Source: Acidobacteriota bacterium
GTDB taxonomy: Bacteria; Acidobacteriota; Thermoanaerobaculia; Multivoradales; Multivoraceae
Length of the DNA: 63,587 nt
Reading direction: 5' to 3'
Assembly (NCBI GenBank): GCA_026707325.1
Contig: JAPOXA010000146.1
Span: forward strand, 1 to 63,587
Of this stretch, positions 53,884 to 62,220 are shown in pieces. Position 1 is the stretch's first letter; every line of letters begins with the position of its first letter. The notes under the pieces were generated by a model. That model worked only from the letters and a program-made list of their open reading frames with translations, had not been told where the DNA came from and did no database searches. The position numbers and the translations under genes were made by a program.

Positions 53884-55635
53884 TTACGACGCCGCTTCGG
53901 GTTGCGGTGGAACGTACTCGATTCTCCGACCATTGACGATCAGGACCGGCGGATCGGATTCCAGGTCGAACTGGACCGTCGTCTCCTGCCTCGCGCTCAC
54001 CCGGATCTTCTGGTCGATCCGGTCGTCCGGCTGCCACGTGGGGTTTCGGAGGAGGCTGAGCATGTGGGTGCCCGCGGGGACGGGCAGGTCGCGAATGGGC
54101 GTCCAGCCGATCGCCTCATCACCGATGCGGACGAATACGGGACGTTCCGATTCGGTCGCCGCCGCGATGCTGACCGCGCCGGGCCGAACCAGTGGCACCG
54201 GCGTCTCCAGCAGCCGGCCGACGCCGACCTGGGTCACGACCTGTTCCCGGATCTGGAAGTCGCGAGTGGCGAGTTCGAACGTGAGCACGTGGTCGACTTC
54301 GGCCTCGACCTCGAACACCCTTCTGCGGTCGAGGACGACGGGGGCCTTGCCGTCAATAGCGACGGTGATCTGCGGGTCCCAGGCCGGCGCCAGGGCCAGG
54401 CGGCCGATGCCCCGGCTCACGGCTGGAGGCGGGTTCGGGGGTTGTGCCGTCGGATCCTCCGGCGTACTCAGGCTGACGGGTCGAGCTGCAGGTTCCCGGC
54501 CTTCGGTTTCCGCGGTGAGCGCCGGACGTTCAAGCCGCGCCTCGTTCGCCGCCGCCGGCGCTTCCGAGCCGGCGACCGGGCTGCCCTTCGACCACCACAA
54601 GGTGCCGCCGAGCCAAAGCGCGGTTCCAGCGACCGTGGCGAAGGTCAGCCAGCGGCGCCGAAGGCGGGAACGGGCCGGTCGGCGGATTGCGTCGGCGACC
54701 GTGTCGAGAGTCGGCGGAGAGGTCCTCTCCGGAGACTCGGCACCTCCGTTGATCTCGACTTCAATCAATGAGGAGTCGGAAGCTCGCGGTGTCTGCACCG
54801 CGGTTGCCGTCCAGTCGTTCGGCCCGTCCTGCGACGACGCTTCGTGGCTGGCGGTCTCGGCGGCGAGTTCCCGGTGGGCGTCTTCGAGGGCGCTGACGAT
54901 GGGAGTGAAGTTCGCCGCACGTTTGGCGGGATCGTCCCTGAGGCAAGCCTCGAGAACGGAGACGAGCGAGTTCGCGACATGCGGCGGGAGCTGCGCCTTG
55001 ACCGCCTTCTGCAGGAGACGGCGGTCCTTCGACTTCAGGCGGCGCGAGGGCGCCGGGGGTCCGCCGGGCTGGAAGGTCAGTATCCGGTGCGTGAGCACAC
55101 CGAACGCGTAGATGTCGGCCGGCTCATCGACCGTCTCGCCGCGCAGCAGCTCCGGGGCGTTGTACCGGACGTGCGCGCGCGGTCTAGGACTTGCGAAGCC
55201 TCGGATCGTCGCGGTGTCGTCGGAACGGATCGTGATCGCGCCGGGGTGAACGTCTCCATGGACGACGCCCAGGCTGTGGGCATGCTCCAGCGCGCGTGCG
55301 ACCTCCGCCAGCCAGCCCAGAGCCGTCCGGATCGGGAGTCGGTCGCAGTGTTCGAGCCGGCTCGCCAGCGTCTCGCTGCCCAGGGATTGCTCGATTCGAC
55401 AGGATGTCGCGCCGTCGATTCCGAAGTCGAGAATCCGGGCGATCGAGGTGTGTTCCAGCCGTCCGACCGTGGCGGCCCGCTTCAGGAACAGGGCCTGTGC
55501 CTCGGCGGCTTCGGCTCCCCAAGTGTCGATGATGACGGAACTGCCGTCCCGAGTGTCGCGACCCAGGTAGGAGGCTGCTTCATCCTTCGCTTCAAGGCGC
55601 CGGATAATCTCAAAGTGACCAATTCGTTGACTCAT
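53884..55635 (-). CDS. Hanks-type membrane pseudokinase with extracytoplasmic C-terminal domain
   Basis: 583 residues. The kinase-like domain (about 1-265) keeps the fold (FEIIRRLEA, ALEHAHSLGVVHGDVHPGAI, RYNAPELLRGETVDEPADIYAFG), but the glycine loop is absent, VAIK is V-I-I-D (Lys lost near residue 37), HRD is HGD, the catalytic-loop Lys and Asn are replaced by His and Ala, and DFG is RGF near 145-147. One transmembrane helix at about 329-348 is followed by about 235 residues with beta-rich PEGA-like segments (VFVRIGDEAIGWTPIRDLPV). Probably a signalling or scaffolding protein without kinase activity, in the inner membrane. Confidence 0.88.
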   Translation of the reverse strand: MSQRIGHFEIIRRLEAKDEAASYLGRDTRDGSSVIIDTWGAEAAEAQALFLKRAATVGRLEHTSIARILDFGIDGATSCRIEQSLGSETLASRLEHCDRLPIRTALGWLAEVARALEHAHSLGVVHGDVHPGAITIRSDDTATIRGFASPRPRAHVRYNAPELLRGETVDEPADIYAFGVLTHRILTFQPGGPPAPSRRLKSKDRRLLQKAVKAQLPPHVANSLVSVLEACLRDDPAKRAANFTPIVSALEDAHRELAAETASHEASSQDGPNDWTATAVQTPRASDSSLIEVEINGGAESPERTSPPTLDTVADAIRRPARSRLRRRWLTFATVAGTALWLGGTLWWSKGSPVAGSEAPAAANEARLERPALTAETEGREPAARPVSLSTPEDPTAQPPNPPPAVSRGIGRLALAPAWDPQITVAIDGKAPVVLDRRRVFEVEAEVDHVLTFELATRDFQIREQVVTQVGVGRLLETPVPLVRPGAVSIAAATESERPVFVRIGDEAIGWTPIRDLPVPAGTHMLSLLRNPTWQPDDRIDQKIRVSARQETTVQFDLESDPPVLIVNGRRIEYVPPQPEAAS

Positions 55636-55771
55636 GCGCGAATGCCAAGAAGTTGATGCGAGGGCGCGATGCTAGCACACTTTGCCCGTAAGTTGTTGTG
55701 TGTCAGTGGCTTGTGTTCGCTCGCGGCAATGCGGAGGGGGCGACGCTGCTAGGGTCGGCACGGGTTCTGAA

Positions 55772-56935
55772 ATGGAGTTGCACAGTGAGAGCATGGAGCG
55801 CTGGGCCCAAGGCCTGATCTGTTCCGCTACCGGAGCCAGGGCGCTGCTGGACGAGCCGGCCTTCCTCTCGCCCGCCGGCAAGCCGTGGCTCGTGAGCTAC
55901 GAGCTGGACCGGCGGCGGGGCGAGGACCTCGCGCGCGACCTTCGTCACCGACCGTGGACCTTGTGGCGGTATCGCGAGTTGCTTCCTTTGTCCGACTTCC
56001 ACGCCCGGGTCGATCTGGGCGAAGGCGGCACGCCCGTCGTCCGGCTTCGACGCGCGAGTCCCGACGGCGTGAGCGTCTTCGTCAAGAACGAGGCGGGGAA
56101 CCCGACGGGTTCGTTCAAGGACCGGGGGCTTTCCCTGGCCGTGAACCGGGCACGGGAACTCGGCGCTCCCGGGGTCCAGATTCCGAGCGCCGGCAACGCG
56201 GGCGTTTCGGCTGCGGCCTACGCCGCGGCGGCAGGGTTGCCCTGCCGCGTGGGGCTGCCGGAAGACACGCCGGCGACCGTTGCCGACCGCTGTCGTGGAT
56301 TCGGCGCGGAGGTGATCGAGTCGGGCGGCACGCTCGTCGATGCCGGCGCCGCGCTGCAGGAACGCGGCGGCGGTTTCTGGGATCTGTCGACCCTGCGCGA
56401 GCCGTATCGCGTCGAGGGCAAGAAGACGATGGGCTTCGAGGTCGCCGAGCAGTTCGGCTGGCGGCTGCCGGACTGGATCGTCTACCCGACCGGCGGCGGC
56501 ACGGGCATCGTCGGCATGGCGAAGGCCTTCGCCGAACTTCGCGGGCTGGGCCTTCTGAGTGGGCCGCCCGCGAAGTTCGCGGTCGTGCAGATGGCGGGCT
56601 GCGCCCCCATCGTGCGGGCCTACCGGGACGGCAATGAGCACGCCGAGCCCTGGGACGCGCCGGAAACTCGCGTCTGGGGCCTCCGGGTACCGCGAGCGAT
56701 CGGCGACTTCCTGGTTCTGCGCGCGGTGCGCGAGAGCGGTGGAACGGCAGTCGCTGTCGAGGAGGAGGCGGTGGCGGGGATGACCGGGAGAATGGCGGCG
56801 CGGGAGGGGCTCCTGGCCGGTCCCGAAACCGCGGCCGCGATGGTGGCCGTCGTCGGACTCAGGGACTCCGGTACCATCCGTCGCGGCGAGTCCGTGCTGG
56901 TCTTCGCTACAGGCCATCCGGCCAACTACGTCTAG
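55772..56935 (+). CDS. thrC: Threonine synthase
   Basis: 387 residues from ATG 55772 (ATG 55793 is an alternative; neither has a strong ribosome binding site). PLP fold-type II: EAGNPTGSFKDRGLSLAV with the Schiff-base Lys, IPSAGNAGVSAAAYA, TGGGTGIVGMAKAF (phosphate loop). N-terminal LICSATGARALLDEPAFLSP is typical of threonine synthases. It makes threonine from O-phosphohomoserine. It is divergent from the pseudokinase gene across about 136 nt and is followed by a symporter gene 13 nt downstream. Confidence 0.87.
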   Translation: MELHSESMERWAQGLICSATGARALLDEPAFLSPAGKPWLVSYELDRRRGEDLARDLRHRPWTLWRYRELLPLSDFHARVDLGEGGTPVVRLRRASPDGVSVFVKNEAGNPTGSFKDRGLSLAVNRARELGAPGVQIPSAGNAGVSAAAYAAAAGLPCRVGLPEDTPATVADRCRGFGAEVIESGGTLVDAGAALQERGGGFWDLSTLREPYRVEGKKTMGFEVAEQFGWRLPDWIVYPTGGGTGIVGMAKAFAELRGLGLLSGPPAKFAVVQMAGCAPIVRAYRDGNEHAEPWDAPETRVWGLRVPRAIGDFLVLRAVRESGGTAVAVEEEAVAGMTGRMAAREGLLAGPETAAAMVAVVGLRDSGTIRRGESVLVFATGHPANYV

Positions 56936-56948
56936 GGGGCTTGGCACG

Positions 56949-58661
56949 ATGCCCGAGCAGGTGTTCGGTTCAATTGCGGATGGTGTGAACGGACTGCTCG
57001 GACCGGTGGCCGCCTGGCTGGAGGGTCTGGTCTGGAACACGCCGCCACAGGCGCCCATTCTGGCCCTCGTCTTGCTGGGCACCGGCCTGTTCGTGACCGT
57101 TCGGTTGGGCCTGATCCAGTTGCGAGGCTTCCGGCACGCCTGGGCCATTCTCGGCGGCAAGTACAACGACCCGGACGACGAGGGCGACCTGGTTCACTTC
57201 CAGGCGTTGACGACGGCTCTCTCGGCGACGGTGGGCATCGGCAACATCGCCGGCGTCGCGATCGCGATTCGCATGGGCGGTCCCGGGGCCCTGTTCTGGA
57301 TGTGGGTGACGGCGTTCTTCGGCATGGCGCTCAAGTTCGCCGAGTGCACGTTGGCGGTGGAGTACCGGCGGGTGCATGGGGACGGTTCCGTCTCCGGCGG
57401 TCCCATGTACTACATCGAGAAGGGCCTGGGGGCGAACTGGAAGTGGATGGCCATGCTGTTCGCCGGCCTGGCCGTCATCTGTTCGTTCGGTACCGGCAAC
57501 ATGAACCAGGCGAACACGATGGCCGATCAGCTCGAGTCCCAGTTCGGCCTGGCGCCGGTCTGGAGCGGTCTCGTCTTCGCCTCCCTGGTGGCCCTCGTGA
57601 TCATCGGCGGCATCCGCCGCATCGGGAGGGTGACCTCGATTCTCGCTCCCGGCATGGCCGTGATCTACGTTGGCGGCGCCCTCTTCATCCTGCTGGCGAA
57701 CATCGACCAGGTGCCGGCGAGCTTCGCCCTGATCGTGGAGCAGGCATTCCGGCCGACGTCGATGGTCGGCGGCGCCGCGGGTTCCTTCCTGATGACGATG
57801 ATGTGGGGCATCCGGCGCGGCTTGTTCAGCAACGAGGCGGGGCAGGGCAGCGCACCCATCGCACACGCCACGGCCAAGACGGACGAACCGGTTCGTGAGG
57901 GTCTCGTGGCCTCGCTGGAGCCCTTCATCGACACCCTGGTCATCTGCACGATGACCGGGCTGGTGATCGTGACGACGGACGCCTGGCGCGATGCGGCGCC
58001 CCAGAGTTTCGGTCTCGACGAGGTCGAAGGCATTCACCGGGTGCTGGAAGACGACTCCGAGCTGCTGGCGGCGCGGGACGAGCGCGCCGGCGTGGGCGGC
58101 GGCGCGCTCGAGGTCGTCGACGGCACCGCCGCTGGCTCGTTCGTGTTTCTCAACGCGACGATCGTCGACGCGCGCCTGGTGGACGACGAGGGTTCCGCCT
58201 GGAGCGGCAGGCTGGAACTGGGCGCCGACGGCTCCCTCGGTACCGAGGGGGCGGAGCCGCGGATCGAGGGCGGCGCCCTGCTGAACGGCGCGCCCCTGAC
58301 CGCCCGCGCATTCAGCCTCGGTCTTCCGGGCAGCCGCGGTGATCTGATCGTCACCCTCTCGGTCCTGCTGTTCGCCGTGTCGACGGCGATCTCCTGGTCG
58401 TACTACGGCGACCGCTCGACCGAGTACCTCTTCGGAGCGAGGGCAATTCCGGTCTACCGCTGGATCTACGTCGGCTTCTTCTTCATGGGCTGTCTGCTGC
58501 CGCTGACCACTGTGTGGACCTTCGGCGACGTCGCGCTCGGTTTGATGTCCTTCCCCAACCTCATCTCGCTGCTGCTGCTCTCGGGGGTCGTCACCGGTCT
58601 TACCAGGTCCTACTTCCGTCGCCACCTCGGGAAAGGCGGAAGCGGCGACGGGGATGGCTGA
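56949..58661 (+). CDS. Alanine/glycine:sodium symporter (AGCS family) with an unusual large loop insert
   Basis: 570 residues versus about 450-480 in most AGCS proteins. Signatures: GTGLFVTVRLGLIQLRGF, SATVGIGNIAGVAIAI, GGPGALFWMWVTAFFGMALK and SNEAGQGSAPIAHATAK; C-terminal SWSYYGDRSTEYLFGARAIP. Between TVVTTD (about residue 345) and the helix near 465 there are roughly 100 extra residues, rich in Asp/Glu/Gly and beta-prone, where family members usually have about 20. It imports alanine or glycine with sodium through the inner membrane. It overlaps the next transporter by 8 nt. Confidence 0.9.
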   Translation: MPEQVFGSIADGVNGLLGPVAAWLEGLVWNTPPQAPILALVLLGTGLFVTVRLGLIQLRGFRHAWAILGGKYNDPDDEGDLVHFQALTTALSATVGIGNIAGVAIAIRMGGPGALFWMWVTAFFGMALKFAECTLAVEYRRVHGDGSVSGGPMYYIEKGLGANWKWMAMLFAGLAVICSFGTGNMNQANTMADQLESQFGLAPVWSGLVFASLVALVIIGGIRRIGRVTSILAPGMAVIYVGGALFILLANIDQVPASFALIVEQAFRPTSMVGGAAGSFLMTMMWGIRRGLFSNEAGQGSAPIAHATAKTDEPVREGLVASLEPFIDTLVICTMTGLVIVTTDAWRDAAPQSFGLDEVEGIHRVLEDDSELLAARDERAGVGGGALEVVDGTAAGSFVFLNATIVDARLVDDEGSAWSGRLELGADGSLGTEGAEPRIEGGALLNGAPLTARAFSLGLPGSRGDLIVTLSVLLFAVSTAISWSYYGDRSTEYLFGARAIPVYRWIYVGFFFMGCLLPLTTVWTFGDVALGLMSFPNLISLLLLSGVVTGLTRSYFRRHLGKGGSGDGDG

Positions 58662-60174
58662 GAAGGACCGCGGAGTCGGTCCGCTCGCTGTCGCCGGGCT
58701 GATCGGAGCGCCGATTCTAGCGGCGCTGGTCTACTTCGGCATCCCCGATGCGGTTCTGGGCGCTGACGGCGAGGTCGTCTCCGGCCTCCCGGCCGCCGGC
58801 AGGGCCGTGGCCGCGGTCGGGATCCTGATGGCGGCGCTCTGGCTCACCGAGGCGCTGCCGGTGCCGGCCACCGCGCTCATCCCGCTGGCGGCGATGCCGC
58901 TACTGACGGGCGGCGAACTCGGCGTCCGCGAGGTCGCGGCCCCCTACGCCCACCCGAACATCTATCTCTTCATGGGCGGCTTCATGATCGCCCTGGCCAT
59001 GCAGACCTGGGGGCTGCACCGGCGGCTCGCGCTCCGCATCATCCTGCTGGTGGGCACGCGTCCCCGCCGCGTCGTGCTCGGCTTCATGACCGCGAGCGCC
59101 GCCCTCAGCATGTGGATCTCGAACACGGCGACGACGGTCATGATGCTGCCCATCGCCCTCTCCGTCATCGCCCTCGTGCGCGGGCGCCTGGGCGAGGAGG
59201 CGCCGCCGCCGGGCCAGACCTTCCCGTTCGCTCTCTGCCTGCTGCTGGGCACGGCCTACGGCGCATCGATCGGCGGCGTCGCGACGAAGATCGGCACGCC
59301 TCCGAACCTGGAAATGATGGCCTTCGTCAGCGACAACTACGGTCGGGAGATCACGTTCGCCCAGTGGCTTCCGTTCGGCTTCGGCCTGAGCGCGCTGTTC
59401 CTGCCCCTGGCCTGGATCGTGCTCACGCGGTTCGCCTTCCCGCTGCGCATCCGCGAAGTCCCGGGAGGCGCGGAACTCATCCGCAACGAGCTGCGGAAGA
59501 TGGGGCCGATGTCGGGGCCGGAGAAGGGGGTGCTGGCCGTCTTCGCCGCCACCGCGATGTTGTGGACGACGGGAACCTGGCTGGCGCGCCTGGAGATCGG
59601 CGGTGTCGCGCCGTTCGCGGGACTCACGGATTCGGGAATCGCGATCGGTGCGGCGCTGTGCCTGTTCGCCGCGCCGGTCGATCTTCGCCGCGGCGTGTTC
59701 CTGTTGAGCTGGAAGAAGGCGCTGGAAGCGCCCTGGGGCATCCTGGTGCTCTTCGGGGGCGGTCTGAGCCTCGCGGCCTCCATTCGCGCCACGGGGGTCG
59801 ACCGGTTCATCGGCGGGCTGCTTCAGGTGCTCGAGGGGACGCCGGTGCCGATCCTGGTCCTGGGCGCGGCCGGGCTCCTCATCCTGCTCACGGAGGTCAC
59901 GAGCAACACGGCGACGACGGTCACGTTCCTGCCGATCCTGGCGGCCACCGCCGCTGTCATCGACGTCGACCCCCTGCTGTTGATCGTTCCCGCCACGCTG
60001 GCGGCGAGTTGCGCCTTCATGATGCCGGTGGCGACGCCGCCGAACGCGATCGTCTTCGGCTCAGGGGAGATCACGATCCCGCAGATGGTCCGGGCCGGCG
60101 TGTGGCTGAACGTGATCGGCCTGGTGCTGATCGTGTTCTGGGTCTACGTCGCGGGTGGCCTGATCGGCATCTGA
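58654..60174 (+). CDS. SLC13/DASS-family sodium-coupled dicarboxylate transporter
   Basis: 506 residues, about 11-12 hydrophobic segments. Diagnostic paired SNT motifs: WISNTATTVMMLPIALS and EVTSNTATTVTFLPILAA, plus LLGTAYGASIGGVATKIGTPPN and FMMPVATPPNAIVFGSGEI near the end. Probably takes up succinate, malate or related carboxylates with sodium. The 8-nt overlap with the AGCS gene suggests coupled translation. Sodium use by two adjacent transporters hints at a marine or saline habitat (inference). Confidence 0.9.
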   Translation: MAEKDRGVGPLAVAGLIGAPILAALVYFGIPDAVLGADGEVVSGLPAAGRAVAAVGILMAALWLTEALPVPATALIPLAAMPLLTGGELGVREVAAPYAHPNIYLFMGGFMIALAMQTWGLHRRLALRIILLVGTRPRRVVLGFMTASAALSMWISNTATTVMMLPIALSVIALVRGRLGEEAPPPGQTFPFALCLLLGTAYGASIGGVATKIGTPPNLEMMAFVSDNYGREITFAQWLPFGFGLSALFLPLAWIVLTRFAFPLRIREVPGGAELIRNELRKMGPMSGPEKGVLAVFAATAMLWTTGTWLARLEIGGVAPFAGLTDSGIAIGAALCLFAAPVDLRRGVFLLSWKKALEAPWGILVLFGGGLSLAASIRATGVDRFIGGLLQVLEGTPVPILVLGAAGLLILLTEVTSNTATTVTFLPILAATAAVIDVDPLLLIVPATLAASCAFMMPVATPPNAIVFGSGEITIPQMVRAGVWLNVIGLVLIVFWVYVAGGLIGI

Positions 60175-60181
60175 TGGGGGC

Positions 60182-61084
60182 TCAGGTGTCGGCCATGCCG
60201 GCCAGTTGCCGCCGGAAGCGGTAGCCGATGCACTTGTGGAGCAGCTTGGCGGCGGTGAAGTCGCTTGAGGGTTGACCCGGGATCGGCGCCAGTTCGACCA
60301 CGTCCATCGCGATCACCTGCTTGCGCTCGAACAACCGGCGTAGCAGCGCGAGCGCCTGATACCAGGTGCCGCCCCCCGGCTCGGGCGTTCCGGTCGCCGG
60401 CAACATGGACGGATCGAAGAAGTCGAGGTCGAAGGTCAGATACACCGTGTCGGGAAGTGAAGCCAGCAGCCCCTCGAAGAGGGCTTCGAGTTCCGGCCGG
60501 GGAAGGGCGTCGAACTGCTCCGCCCAGATGATCGGGAGACGCTCGTTCGCTATCCGCGCGGCCTCTGGTCGGGTCAGCGAACGGATGCCGACAGCCAGCG
60601 TCGGTAGACCGAGATCCAGCACGCGGCTCATGGCGCAGGCATGGCTCCAGGCGGTGCCGCCATAGGTCTGGCGGAGATCCGAGTGGGCGTCGAACTGGAC
60701 GACTCCCAGATCCCGCTTGGCGGCGTCCCGCGCACCGCGCACCAGCGCCGGCGTCACCGTGTGTTCCCCGCCGATCGCCGCAAGGAACCGTCCGTCCCGA
60801 AGCGTGGCCTCGGCCGCGACGCTGATGCGTCGCAGGACGGACTCGTCGCTGCCGCCTACGTCCACGGGCGGCAGCGTCTCGATGCCGATGCGGCACGGCT
60901 CCAGATCCAGTTCCTCGTCGTAGAGCTCGACGTAGTGCGACGCCAGAAGCAGGGCCGCCGGGCCGTTCTCGGTGCCGCGTCCCCACGACGTGGTCCGTTC
61001 GTAGGGAACGGGAAGCACGGCGACGGCGGGTTCCCGGGCGGGCACGTCGAGTCTCAGAAACGTCGGCAGGTCGGATCCGCGCAT
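60182..61084 (-). CDS. Agmatinase / ureohydrolase family protein
   Basis: 300 residues. Dimanganese ligands: AAIGGEHTVTPALV (His), VVQFDAHSDLRQTYGG (Asp-x-His-x-Asp) and LTFDLDFFDPSMLPATGTPE (Asp-x-Asp). The N-terminal VLPVPYERTTSWGRGTENGP is typical of SpeB-type agmatinases. It may split agmatine into putrescine and urea, although guanidinobutyrase or formimidoylglutamase activity cannot be excluded. It converges on the transporter gene with a 7-nt gap. Confidence 0.88.
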   Translation of the reverse strand: MRGSDLPTFLRLDVPAREPAVAVLPVPYERTTSWGRGTENGPAALLLASHYVELYDEELDLEPCRIGIETLPPVDVGGSDESVLRRISVAAEATLRDGRFLAAIGGEHTVTPALVRGARDAAKRDLGVVQFDAHSDLRQTYGGTAWSHACAMSRVLDLGLPTLAVGIRSLTRPEAARIANERLPIIWAEQFDALPRPELEALFEGLLASLPDTVYLTFDLDFFDPSMLPATGTPEPGGGTWYQALALLRRLFERKQVIAMDVVELAPIPGQPSSDFTAAKLLHKCIGYRFRRQLAGMADT

Positions 61085-61158
61085 GGCCGCGGCACGCTAG
61101 CAGCCCGTGGTGGCTATCGGCCGCCTCGCGCGCGAAGTCTCGGGAGGCCCTTCCGTCA

Positions 61159-61896
61159 ATGTCGGCAGGAGGTTCGATGCGAGGAAACGACAGGCCGACC
61201 ACTACGCTCCGGGAAGTCCCATCCGAAGAACGTCCCCGGGAGCGCCTGCTCGCGCACGGCGCCGGGGTTCTCAGCGACTGCGAGCTGATCGCCATTCTCC
61301 TGCGCACCGGCCACCGCGGCTGTTCCGTGGTCGACCTGGCCCGTGACCTGCTCTACGACGAGGGTCGAGGGCTCGGCGGCCTGCCGGCGCTCGCTCTCCT
61401 GGTGGAACACGATCTTCCATCCCTGCGGCGGAAGGGGTTGGGTGACGCCAAGGCGGCCACGGTCCTGGCCGCGGTGGAGCTGGCCCGCAGGCTGGCGCGG
61501 GCTCAACTGCCCGAACGGCGGCCTCTGGGCAACGTCGCCGCGCTTGCCCGATACCTCAATCTTCGCTACGCGCGCCTCGACCAGGAAGCGATGGGGGCGA
61601 TCTACGTGGACGTCCGCGGCCGCATCATCTCCGAGCGCGAGCACTTCGTCGGCGGCCTCGACCGCACGTCCGTGGAACCGCGGGCGGTGCTCAAGGAAGC
61701 GCTCCGTCTGGGCGCGACGGCGGTCGTCATCTTCCACAACCATCCCAGCGGCGATCCCGAGCCCAGCCCCGAGGACATCGCCTTCACCCGCCGCCTCAGC
61801 CGAGCCGCCACCGCCGTCGGCATCGACCTCGTCGACCACCTCGTCCTCGCCGGCGGCCGGCGATGGGTCTCCCTGCGCGAGCGCCGGCTGCTGTAG
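61159..61896 (+). CDS. radC: RadC family protein (UPF0758, JAB/MPN domain)
   Basis: 245 residues from ATG 61159 (ATG 61177 possible). N-terminal HhH-like region (LLAHGAGVLSDCELIAILLR) and C-terminal JAB domain with the zinc motif FHNHPSGDPEPSPEDIAFTR. RadC was named a DNA-repair protein, but its direct biochemical activity is not settled. It is followed immediately by the second foldback repeat, 7 nt after the stop. Confidence 0.9.
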   Translation: MSAGGSMRGNDRPTTTLREVPSEERPRERLLAHGAGVLSDCELIAILLRTGHRGCSVVDLARDLLYDEGRGLGGLPALALLVEHDLPSLRRKGLGDAKAATVLAAVELARRLARAQLPERRPLGNVAALARYLNLRYARLDQEAMGAIYVDVRGRIISEREHFVGGLDRTSVEPRAVLKEALRLGATAVVIFHNHPSGDPEPSPEDIAFTRRLSRAATAVGIDLVDHLVLAGGRRWVSLRERRLL

Positions 61897-61903
61897 AGGC
61901 ACC

Positions 61904-62086
61904 ACCCGCCAGCCGGGAGCCGAAGGAGGGGTTCCCAGGGGGCTGGAGGCAACCGACTCCCCATGCCCTTCCATGAACCGACATCGAAGCGGAGGGCAGC
62001 CGACCGAAGCGAGCGCTTCCTTCCCATCAATCCAGAGAGCGCGAGCGTCCCCTGGGAACCCCTCCTTCGGCTCCCGGCTGGCGGGT
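61904..62086. repeat. Foldback repeat element, copy 2 (183 nt)
   Basis: Arms 61904-61941 and 62049-62086 are perfectly inverted over 38 nt, separated by 107 nt. The arm begins GCCAGCCGGGAGCC and ends GGTTCCCAGGGG, closely related to copy 1 (GCCAGTCCGGGGGCC ... GGTCCCAGCGG). The interior carries the 12-mer CCGAAGCGAGCG (62004-62015), identical to one in copy 1. It lies just after the radC stop in the 324-nt gap before larC; the rest of that gap (62087-62220) shows nothing recognisable. Both copies being inter-genic and alike suggests a dispersed non-autonomous repeat family. Confidence 0.88.
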
Positions 62087-62220
62087 CGTACTCGGCTCTG
62101 CGGTACATCACGGGTTGCTGACAAGGCGTCGTGGGAACGTGCGCCGTACGGGAAAGGGCTTGGTGGGATGGCGGTTCGGAAGCAACGCGACTCGTGCCCT
62201 GGATTGCTAGGGTGCCTCTC

